This document shows, one piece after another, positions 18,621-29,500 of a stretch of 57,062 nt of DNA. Location: positions 1 through 57,062 of the forward strand of contig CAZDQL010000039.1 in the NCBI GenBank assembly GCA_964507325.1. The letters are read 5' to 3'. The DNA is from CAZDQL01 sp964507325 (GTDB lineage Bacteria > Planctomycetota > UBA1135 > GCA-002686595). Every line of letters starts with the position of its first letter. The stretch's first letter is position 1. The notes beneath the pieces were generated by a model. That model saw only the letters and a list, made by a program, of their open reading frames with translations, was not told where the DNA came from and ran no database searches. The position numbers and the translations under genes were made by a program.

Positions 18621-19508
18621 TCACTTCAGGTCTCCGATCTGGGTGCGCAGGGTCTTCAGGGCCAACGGGAACTCGTCGGCCAGGTTCTTCCAACGGCACT
18701 CGACCGAGACCAGGCCCTCGTAGCCGATGTCCTTCAGGGCCTGCAGGTAGGGGCGGAAGTCGTCGCCGTCGATGCCGGGCGGAGTGCGCTCGGCCTTCTC
18801 GGCCACGTGCACGTGGAACACCAGGGAACGCGCCTCGCGGATCGCCTGCGGCCCTTCGCCCCCGCGCAGCATGTGGAAGAAGTCGGCGGTGATCCCCACG
18901 GCGGGGTGCTGCACCGCCTGGACCAGGCGCTGCGCCTCGGAGACGTAGTGGATGAAGTTGCACTCCGCCTTCTGCAGCGGCTCGACCCCGACGCGCAGTC
19001 CGTGCTTCTCCGCCAGGGGGCCCATGCGCGCGAGCAGCGCCACGAACTGCAGCTCGGCGTCGGCTTGGGGGTAGCCCTTGGGGACCGAGCGCGCGCCGGA
19101 GGATCCGAAGGTGATCAGCCGCAGGCCGGCCTGGGCGGCGCGGCGGAAGACGATCTCGGCGTAGGCCAGGACCGCGGCGTGGTCCGCCTCGGGCCCGGTG
19201 CAGCGCAGGGAGCCGGGGAGGAAGCTGTTGGCGCACAGGACCGGCACGGGGCTCTGTTGAATGCGCTCCAGGCGGGCGAGGAAGCGCTCCTCCGGTTCGC
19301 CGGGGATCAGCAGTGGACCGCAGCCCGACTCCAGGTGCATCGCGCCGCATTGCGCGAGGGTGGCGGCGTCGCCGACGGAGCGGCAGGCGCCGATGGAGGG
19401 CTCGAAGGTGCGACCTCCGCGCGCCAGGCCGGGGGAGTTGGCCGCCAGCAGAGCGGCTCCCGAGAGCTGGACGAAGCGGCGGCGGGTGAGGGAGGTCTCG
19501 GTCGGCAT
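18621..19508 (-). CDS. Tat-exported sugar phosphate isomerase/epimerase-like TIM-barrel protein
   Basis: A 295-residue protein with a twin-arginine signal (T-R-R-R-F-V-Q-L-S-G-A-A-L-L-A-A). The body has the xylose-isomerase-like AP-endonuclease 2 barrel pattern. L-R-V-G-V-E-P-L-Q-K-A-E-C-N-F holds the first metal Glu, A-V-G-I-T-A-D-F-F-H-M the next Asp/His, and S-L-V-F-H-V-H-V-A-E-K and L-V-S-V-E-C-R-W the last ligands. Such proteins isomerise or epimerise sugars or cyclitols, often beside Gfo/Idh/MocA enzymes, as here. AAGGAG is placed well before the ATG. It is first gene of the three-gene minus-strand operon. Confidence 0.85.
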   Translation of the reverse strand: MPTETSLTRRRFVQLSGAALLAANSPGLARGGRTFEPSIGACRSVGDAATLAQCGAMHLESGCGPLLIPGEPEERFLARLERIQQSPVPVLCANSFLPGSLRCTGPEADHAAVLAYAEIVFRRAAQAGLRLITFGSSGARSVPKGYPQADAELQFVALLARMGPLAEKHGLRVGVEPLQKAECNFIHYVSEAQRLVQAVQHPAVGITADFFHMLRGGEGPQAIREARSLVFHVHVAEKAERTPPGIDGDDFRPYLQALKDIGYEGLVSVECRWKNLADEFPLALKTLRTQIGDLK

Positions 19509-19621
19509 GATCGGCGTACGCTCCTTTCCAGGGGCTCCGTCGCGTCGACGGAGGCCTGCCTAGGGTAGCGGGGATCGGCCCGATATGCGCGGGCACCCGA
19601 GACGTGGAGCCGTCTCCGATC

Positions 19622-20125
19622 TCAGCTCCGTTCCCTGCGCCTGATGATGTGCTCGCAGACCGGATCCCCAGCCGGGATGCACTGGCCGACGTGGTGCTCG
19701 AGGTCGCTGTCGAGGGCGTCGATCAAGGCCTTCTCCATGCATGTATGCGCACGGCAAACCTCGGCCTCGGAGAGGGGGTAAGGGCAGCGGCTGACGGTGA
19801 TCACCAACCGGTCCCCGCCGAACTCGGTGACCCCCCAGTCCTCGCTCACCATGTCGAAGACCTTGAGCACGTAGCGCCCCACCTCACCGATCCCCTTCAG
19901 CTCACCCTTCTTCCGGACGTTGGCCGCGATGCGCCGGCCGTACTCGCCACTGACCTCTCGAATCAGGTCGAGCCCCTCCTCGCCGAAGCGCTGGTAGATC
20001 GCCGAGTACAGGTCGCCGATGCGCTTCATGTAGCCCGGCAGGGCGCGGCGCAGCTTCTCCTCGCCGCTGAGCTCGTCGAATCTCAGCTCCTCGGGGAGCT
20101 CGGCGTGTCTCTGCTTCTCGTCCAT
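19622..20125 (-). CDS. Hypothetical protein with Cys-rich C-terminus (V4R/ATC-hydrolase-like)
   Basis: A 167-residue protein from the ATG at 20125, which has TGAGGAG upstream. The N-terminal half is helical and charged. The C-terminal half reads S-R-C-P-Y-P-L-S-E-A-E-V-C-R-A-H-T-C-M-E-K, then a variable stretch, then D-P-V-C-E-H-I-I-R. The late D-P-x-C-E strand with upstream Cys pairs resembles V4R domains and the L-2-amino-thiazoline-4-carboxylate hydrolase family; I cannot choose between them. These folds bind hydrophobic ligands or metals. It is divergent from the CoA-transferase gene across 110 bp. Confidence 0.6.
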   Translation of the reverse strand: MDEKQRHAELPEELRFDELSGEEKLRRALPGYMKRIGDLYSAIYQRFGEEGLDLIREVSGEYGRRIAANVRKKGELKGIGEVGRYVLKVFDMVSEDWGVTEFGGDRLVITVSRCPYPLSEAEVCRAHTCMEKALIDALDSDLEHHVGQCIPAGDPVCEHIIRRRERS

Positions 20126-20222
20126 GGGGCTCCTCAATTGCAGCCTCGTAGCAGTGCCCGGGCGTCGAGTCAAGGTCCCCGGGCGCAGCCCCGGGGAAGC
20201 CCACCGAAGGGGGGCAGTCCCG

Positions 20223-20228
20223 TACTCT
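20223..20228 (+). promoter_or_regulatory. -10-like hexamer TACTCT, near-leaderless geometry
   Basis: TACTCT is followed by seven bases (agcgccc) and then the ATG of the CoA-transferase/GNAT gene. No Shine-Dalgarno lies in the gap, so transcription probably starts at or within a base or two of the ATG. Confidence 0.4.
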
Positions 20229-20235
20229 AGCGCCC

Positions 20236-22080
<1,845 letters not shown>

Positions 22081-22441
22081 GGGGGGGGGTGCGGGGGGGC
22101 GGGGGCACAGGCAACTGCGCTCGTCGGCGGGAAGCCGGCCGCGTTCGAAGAGGAGGAGCAGGCGCGACCCTAGGAGCTCGTCGCCGGAGCCGAGGCCGGC
22201 TCCGAGCAATTCGTGCAGGGGTGGAATCCGTAGGGGCATGGGTGCCGTGGGGGAGCACCCCTGCATCGACCGCGAGCGCCGGCAAAGAGAGAGCGCTGCG
22301 ATCGCGGCGAGGTCGATTCCCAAAACCGGGACAAGGGGGGAGGCTGCCCTTCCGAGAGCGGTGGTGAACCGGCCCCTGCGCATCCGTACGATGACATCCG
22401 TGATTCTTCAAGCCGCCCCATAGGCCGAAGGAGGCGCTGTC
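22081..22441. other. 361-bp intergenic region, no gene seen
   Basis: It begins with a G-rich tract (nine G, then seven G, then five G within 26 bases) directly after the stop of the CoA-transferase/GNAT gene. No open frame looks like protein and no RNA gene is recognised. The last 20 bases hold the AAGGAGG ribosome-binding site of the universal stress protein gene. Confidence 0.6.
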
Positions 22442-23593
22442 ATGGCCGGATCGACGAGCGGTCCTTTCACGCCCGAACCCTCGGAGGTCGGCTTCGCTGG
22501 CCAACCGGGTTTTCGCGCTCCGCTGGAGACAGGGATAGGTAGTCCCACCGTCCGCCGCCCCGCGGGGAGTCAGTCCCAGACGGAGACCCGAGCGCCATCG
22601 GATCTACCCCTGGACCTGCAGCGGGTCCTGGTCTGCCTCGACGGGACCGAGCTCTGTGAGCGAGCCATGCCCTACGCGCGGGCCCTGGCTCGGACTTGGG
22701 GGGTGAGCCTATCCCTCTTGCACGTGGTGGAGCCGAGGCGCAGGCCGGGGGATCCGACCCCGTGGGACGCCTTGGACTGGGAGGTGGCGCGCGCCGAGGG
22801 ACGCGCCTACCTGGAGGACCTCCGGGCCCGAGCCCTCGACTGGGAGCTCGAGGTCGACGTGCTCTTGCCGGAGGGGTACGCCCCCGAACAGATCCTGAAC
22901 GAGACCCGCCGGGAGGGCTTCGGCCTGACCGTGCTCTCCACGCGGGGCGACCTCGACCCCTCCGGATGGCAGCTCGGAGTCACCACCCAGATGGTGGTCT
23001 CCCGCGCCCCGGGCTCGATGCTGGTGGTGCCGCCCCAGGCCGTGCCCGCCCAGGAGGGGGAGGCCACGATCCGCAACCTGGGGGTGGCCCTCGACGGATC
23101 GATGCGGGCGGAGTTCGTGCTGCCGGTCGCCGCGCGCATCGCGCGACACCACGACGCGCGGGTGACCCTGATCCACGTCGTTCCGCGACCGGAGATCCCC
23201 TTCCCCGCCTACCAGACCGACGAAGATCGGTGCGTGGCGGAGCAGCTCGAGTCGCTCAACGCGCGAGCCGGTGAGCACTACCTGGCCCAGTTGCGCGGGC
23301 GATTGGAAGGAGAGGGGATCGAGGTCGAGACCCTGCTCCAGCGCCAGACGCACGTCAGCGAGGGGCTGGCCGAGACTGCGCTGCGCAAGCGCTTCGACCT
23401 GTTCCTGCTCTCGGCCCACGGACAGACCGGATCCTGCCGCAGCCCCTACGGCAGCACGACCCACCACCTCGTGGGTGGAGGCCTGGTGCCGCTCCTGATC
23501 CTCCAGGACGTGCCCCGGGCACAGCGGGAGTGGCCCGGCTGCGACGTCGACCAACCGGCACCGCCGCTACCCAACCGCGAGGAGATTAGGTGA
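22442..23593 (+). CDS. Tandem universal stress protein (two UspA domains)
   Basis: A 383-residue protein with about 55 disordered N-terminal residues and two UspA domains. The first (about 58-200) opens Q-R-V-L-V-C-L-D-G-T-E-L-C-E-R-A and contains L-S-L-L-H-V-V-E. The second (about 210-365) opens N-L-G-V-A-L-D-G-S-M and contains V-T-L-I-H-V-V-P and L-L-S-A-H-G-Q-T-G-S. The G-x(2)-G-x(9)-G-[ST] ATP-binding pattern is not clear in either domain. Cytosolic, stress-related. AAGGAGG precedes the ATG. Its TGA overlaps the GTG of the giant glucan synthase gene (GTGA), which couples the two translationally and suggests the Usp pair senses conditions for, or binds to, the glucan enzyme. Confidence 0.85.
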   Translation: MAGSTSGPFTPEPSEVGFAGQPGFRAPLETGIGSPTVRRPAGSQSQTETRAPSDLPLDLQRVLVCLDGTELCERAMPYARALARTWGVSLSLLHVVEPRRRPGDPTPWDALDWEVARAEGRAYLEDLRARALDWELEVDVLLPEGYAPEQILNETRREGFGLTVLSTRGDLDPSGWQLGVTTQMVVSRAPGSMLVVPPQAVPAQEGEATIRNLGVALDGSMRAEFVLPVAARIARHHDARVTLIHVVPRPEIPFPAYQTDEDRCVAEQLESLNARAGEHYLAQLRGRLEGEGIEVETLLQRQTHVSEGLAETALRKRFDLFLLSAHGQTGSCRSPYGSTTHHLVGGGLVPLLILQDVPRAQREWPGCDVDQPAPPLPNREEIR

Positions 23594-26500
23594 CCAGAGG
23601 GGAGGAACCGAAGCACAGGACCACCTCGCCTCCGAACGTCAGGATCGTCCGACCAGCAGTCGACCTGGCCCAGGCGCACAGCGTGCGTCCCGGACCCCCC
23701 GATCCGCTGCCCCAGCTCACCGTCCTGGCGGCCACGGCGGAGTACTTCTCGGCCCTGCGACCGATCCTGGTCACCTCGGACCCGAGCGAGGACCGCACCA
23801 TCGAGTGGTTCCTCGACAACGAGTTCCTGCTCCACCGGGCGGTGCGACAGGTCGTCAAGGACCTCCCGGAGGGGTTCTTCATCCGCCTGCCGGCGCTGAC
23901 CGACGGCCGGCCGCGGATCTACGACCTGGCGCGCTCCTTCCTGGCCACGACCGAGCTGCGGCTCGACCGCGGCTCCCTGGTGAGCCAGGTCCTCGCCTAC
24001 CAGAAGCTCACCGCCCTGCGCATGTCCGAGCTGTGGGCCCTGCCCACCATGCTGCGCGCGGTGGCGCTGGCGCGCGTCGTCGACTGCTTGGCGGGGCTGG
24101 GTCGCGAGCCGGAGCCCCCCTTCCAGCCCGAGGCGGCTCCGGAGGAGTGGGAGTTCGAGCGCGCCGAGGTGATGGGGCGCGCGATCCAGGTCCTGCGCGA
24201 GGTCTCCGCCATTCGCTGGGAGGGCGTGTTCCACGAGGTCAGCCTCGTCGAGCGCCTCCTCGAGGGGGATCCCCTGGGCTACTACGCCCAGATGGACGAC
24301 GACACGCGCGACGAGTACCGCACCGCGCTGGAGGAGATCGCCTGGAGTACGAGCCAGAACGAGGCGGACGTGGCGCGCCGCGTGGTCGCGTGGGCCGCCG
24401 ACCAGGAGGGGGAGCCGCGGCGCAGACGTCACGTGGGCTACTGGCTGGTCGGCCCCGGGCGCAAGGCCTTCGCCCGCGACTGCAACCACCGGCCCGCGCT
24501 GGGGAAGCGGTTGCGCGCCCTGTTGACCGACCATCCCACCCTGACCTACCTGGGGGGGCTGACGGTGGCGGCGGCGCTCTTCTACGCCCTGCCCCTCTGG
24601 TACCTGGCACGACTCACCGACGGGGCCGGTCTCTTGGCCCTGGGAGCGCTGCTCTTCCTGCTCCCCGCTTCGGTCCTGGCGGTGTCGCTCGTGCAGTGGG
24701 CCCTGACCCACATCCTGCCCCCGCGCACCCTACCCAAGCTGGACTTCTCCAAGGGGATCCCGGAGGACTGCCGCACGATGGTGGTGATCCCCACCCTGCT
24801 CGGCAGCCAGGACGAGATCCAGGCGCTGATCCGTCAGCTCGAGAAGCACCACCTCTCGAACTCCGACCCGATGGTCGAGCTCGCCATCCTGGGGGACTTC
24901 ACCGACGCGGACACCGAGCACACCCCCGCGGACGAGGGGCTCGCGGCGGCGGCGGAGGCGGGCGTGCTCCTGCTCAACGACAAGTACGGCCAGGGCGGGG
25001 AGGGCCCCTTCCACCTCTTCTTGCGCAAGCGCCTCTGGAACCCCGCCCAGGGGTGTTGGATGGCCTGGGAGCGCAAGCGCGGCAAGCTCGAGGAGTTCAA
25101 CCGCCTGCTGGCCGGCGATCGGGAGACCACCTACACCCGTCACGTCGGGCGCGAGGAGGTGCTGGGCGACATCCGCTTCATCGTCACCCTGGACAGCGAC
25201 ACCGACCTGCCCCACGGCTGCGCCGCACGGCTGGCGGGGATCCTGGCGCACCCCTTGAACGGGGCGCTCTTCGACGAGCGCAGCGGCCGGGTGGTCGAGG
25301 GCTACACGCTGGTCCAGCCGCGGGTGGACGTCTCTCCGGCCCACGCCGACGCGACGCGCTTCAGTCGCATCTACGCCGGTGACACCACGATCGACATCTA
25401 CTCGCGCGCCGTCTCCGACGTCTACCAGGACCTGAGCGGGACGGGCTCCTTCATCGGCAAGGGGATCTACGAGGTCGAGACCTTCCGCAAGAGCTTGGAG
25501 GGGGTCGTGCCGGAGAACACCCTCCTGAGCCACGACCTCTTCGAGGGGGTGCACGGCCGGGCGGGACTGGCGAGCGACGTGGTCCTCTTCGAGGACTACC
25601 CCACGCGCTACCTCTCCTTCGCGCGCCGCATGCACCGCTGGATCCGCGGGGACTGGCAGATCCTGCCCTGGCTCCTGCCGCGCGTGCGGCGCGCCGACGG
25701 CACGCGAGCCCAGAACCGCTTGGCGCTGCTCGACCGCTGGAGGATCTTCGACAACCTGCGGCGCAGTCTGGTGAGTCCCGCCCTCCTGGCGCTACTGCTC
25801 GCCGGCTGGCTGGTGCTCCCGGGCAATCCCTGGATCTGGACCCTGCTGACCCTGGCGGTCCCCACCAGCCACGTCTTCCTGCAGATCGTGACCAGCCTGG
25901 CGCGCATCCGCCGCCAGCCGCGCTCCGGCTCCGAGCTGGCGCGCATGGGACGCTCGATGCCGGAGGATCTGCAGCGCCTGCTCCTCTACTGGGCCTTCCT
26001 GCCCCACGAGGTCTCGGTCGTCCTCGACGCGGTGGCGCGCACCCTCTTCCGCCTCTGCGTCTCCAAACGCTGCCTGTTGGAGTGGCGCAGCGCCGCCCAC
26101 ACCGACCGACTCCTGCGACGCAGCGGCCGACGGCTGACGGTCTGGATCGAGACGGCGGCCGCGCCCGGGGTGGCGGTCCTGAGCGGCCTGGCGCTGGCGC
26201 TCTGGAACCCATCGGCGCTGGGAGCCGCGTCGCCGCTCCTGGCCCTGTGGGCGCTGGCACCGGAGATCGCCCTCTTCCTCGCCAAGCCGCCGAGCCGCCG
26301 CAGTAGCGAGCTGGGAGAGAACGAGCTGCGCCGGCTGCGCGGCCTGGCGCGCCGCACCTGGCTCTTCTTCGAGACCTTCATCGGGCCCGAGGACCACTGG
26401 CTCCCTCCCGACAACTTCCAGGAGCAGCCGCGCGGGGAGGTGGCCCATCGCACCTCCCCCACCAACATCGGGATGATGCTGGTGTCGACCCTGGCGGCGC

Positions 26501-29500
26501 AGCGCATGGGCTACCTGCTCCTGACCGACCTGGTGTTCCGCCTGCGCAACACCTTGCGCTCGGTCGGCAACATGGAGCACTACCGCGGGCACCTCCTGAA
26601 CTGGTACGACACCCGCGACCTGCGCCCCCTCGAGCCGCGCTACGTGTCGACGGTGGACAGCGGCAACCTGGCGGGCGACCTGCTGGTGTTGCAGCAGGGG
26701 TGCGCGGAGCTCGCTGCCGGCGAGGTGCTGCGCGAGGAGCTATGGGAGGGTCTGGCGGACTCCCTGCACCTCCTGCGCGGGCTCTTGGTGCGCATCGCCA
26801 AGCAAGTCGAGAGCCCGCGCGCCTGGCAGCGAATCGACGATCTGGTCGGCCAGTCCCTCAGGGTTCTGAGCCAGCCTCCGGGGGACCTCCTGGACTGGGC
26901 GCAGCGCCTGCGGGAGGTGTGCGACGTCCAATCCCCCGAGATCGACCTGGCCCTGGTCGAAGCGCTGCGCTCCCAGGGCGCCCTGCCCGACCGGGCGCTC
27001 CTGCGCGAGTTGCGCTCCTGGATCGACGACATCCACGAGCAGCAGCGCAACATGCGGCGCGAGGTTGAGGAGCTCCTGCCCTGGACCGACGCTCTGCTCG
27101 ACACGCCGCAGCTGCCGTCGGGGAACGGCCTGCAAGAGGCCTGGAACGAGTTCGAGCAGGACCTGCGCGGGTTGCCGCGCCTGGACGCGATCCCGGACCA
27201 CTGCCAGCGCCTGCGGGCGGCGGCGGAACGCTTGCGAGAGCAGTCCCAGGATCCCGGGCTCAGCGCCTGGCTAGGCAGCCTGGAGCAGACCCTGCAGCGC
27301 GGGGCGGAGAACGCGCGCTCCCTGCGGGACGCCTTGCTCGGCATCGCGGCCTGGGCGGAATCGGAAGCGATGGGGATGGACTTCGCGTTGCTCTACGACG
27401 AGGAGCGCCACCTCTTCCGCATCGGCCTCAACGTCAGCGCGGACCGGCCGGATCCGAACCACTACGACCTCTTGGCCTCGGAGGCGCGCCTGGCGAGCTT
27501 CCTGGCGATCGCCAAGGGGGACGTCCCCCAGCGCCATTGGTTCGTGCTGGGGCGCCCCGCCACCCGCGTCGGCGGTCAGCTCACGCTGCTCTCCTGGGGC
27601 GCCACCGCCTTCGAGTACCTGATGCCGGTGCTCCTGATGCGCAGCGGCCCGGAGACCTTCCTCAGCCGCAGCTGCCGCGCGTCGGTCGACCATCAGATCG
27701 CCTACGGGCGGTCGCGTGGGGTCCCGTGGGGGATCTCGGAGTCGGGCTTCTACCACTTCGATCCCGATCGGAACTACCAGTACCGCTCCTTCGGTGTGCC
27801 CGGGCTGGGATTCAGGCGCGGCTTGGCGGACGACCTGGTGGTCGCACCCTACGCGTCGGTCCTGGCCCTCTCGATCCGACCGGCGGAGGTGCTGCGCAAC
27901 CTGGAACGCCTGGACAAGCTGGAGGCGCAAGGGCGCTACGGTCTCCACGAGTCCCTGGACTACACCCCTTCACGCCTGCCCGAGGGGCGCGAGTTCGCGA
28001 TCGTGCGCTCCTACATGGCGCACCACCAGGGGATGATCCTGGCCTCGATCGCCAACCACCTGCACGACGGGGTGTTCTCGCGGCTCTTCCACTCAAACCC
28101 CATCGTCCAGACCACCGAGGTGCTGCTCAACGAGCAGGTGCCGCCCGCCCTGCCGACCGAGGTGCTGCGCACCGACCGCGAGATCCGCTACCGCGTCGGG
28201 TCGGAGTCCCAGGAGACGGTCGCCAAGCCCTGGTCGCCGCAGCAGGGGGCGAGCTGGCCCGAGGCCTGGGTGCTCTCGAACGGCTCCCTGTGCAGCGTCT
28301 TCACCGACTCCGGGGGCGGTTACTGCGAGCGCGACGGAATCGCCCTGACGCGCTTCGCGGTCGATTCCACGCGCGAGGGGTCCGGGTACTGGATCTACGT
28401 GCGCGACGAGGACTCGGGGATGCAGTGGTCCGTGGGGCGCGCTCCCACCGGCGTCGAGCCCGCCGAGGGGTTCGTGAGCTTCCTGCCCTACGGGGTCGAG
28501 CTCCACCGGCGCGACCACGGCATCGCGCTCGGCATGGAGTTGACGGTCGCCCCCGACGTCGACGTCGAGCTGCGGCGCGTCACTCTCACCAACGAGACCG
28601 GCGTGGCGCGGGAGATCACCCTGGCGAGCTGTGCCGAGGTGGCCCTCTCCACCCTGGCCGCGGGAGCGCGCCACCCCGCCTTCGACAAGCTCTTCGTGTC
28701 GAGCGAGCTCGTGCAAGTGGGCCGCAGCCCCGCACTGCTCTTCGTGCGACGGCCGCGCGGCGGGGACGAGCCGGTCACCGTGCTCGTGCACAAGCTCCTG
28801 GTGCGCGGGCGTCAGGCGCGACCGATCGGGTTCGAGACGGACCGCGAGCGCTTCCTGGGAAGGCACGGCGACGCGCGCCGGCCGCGCGCCCTTGATTCCG
28901 GTCCGGATGAGGACGGGGGCGGCATCGGCGCGGTGCTCGATCCGATCCTCTCCATGCAGGCGACCGTGTCGCTGGCCCCCAGGGGTCGCGCAGAGTTGGT
29001 CTTCGTCCTGGCCGCCTCCGACTCGCGCTCGCGCGCGCGGCAGCTCGCCGAGCGCTTCTCGACCTTCGAGGCGGTCAAGGAGGCCTTCGACGGCGCCGCC
29101 CGCGCCGCGGCGCGCGAGCTGGACGACGCCGATCTCGCGGCTGCCATCCTGCCCACCGCCCAGCGACTGCTCTCGGTGGTGCTCTTCCCGCGCCCCGGCC
29201 TGCGCGAAGTGCGGGAGGCCGCGGCCGCCCAGCGCTACGGCAAGCCCAAGCTGTGGAGCTTCGGCATCTCCGGCGACGAGCCGATCGTCGCCCTGCGCAT
29301 CGCAGAGGGGGAGGACACCGAGGCCCTGGAGGAGCTGCTCCAACTCCACCGCCTGCTGCGGGGGCGCGGGGTGAGCTTCGACCTGGCGGTGCTGCGCGAG
29401 GGCGCCTCCGGCTACGAAGACGAGGTGATGGGTCCCCTGCAGCGGGTGATCGAGCAGGCCGGCGCCCAGGCCTGGATGAACCGCCGCGGCGGCGTGTTCA

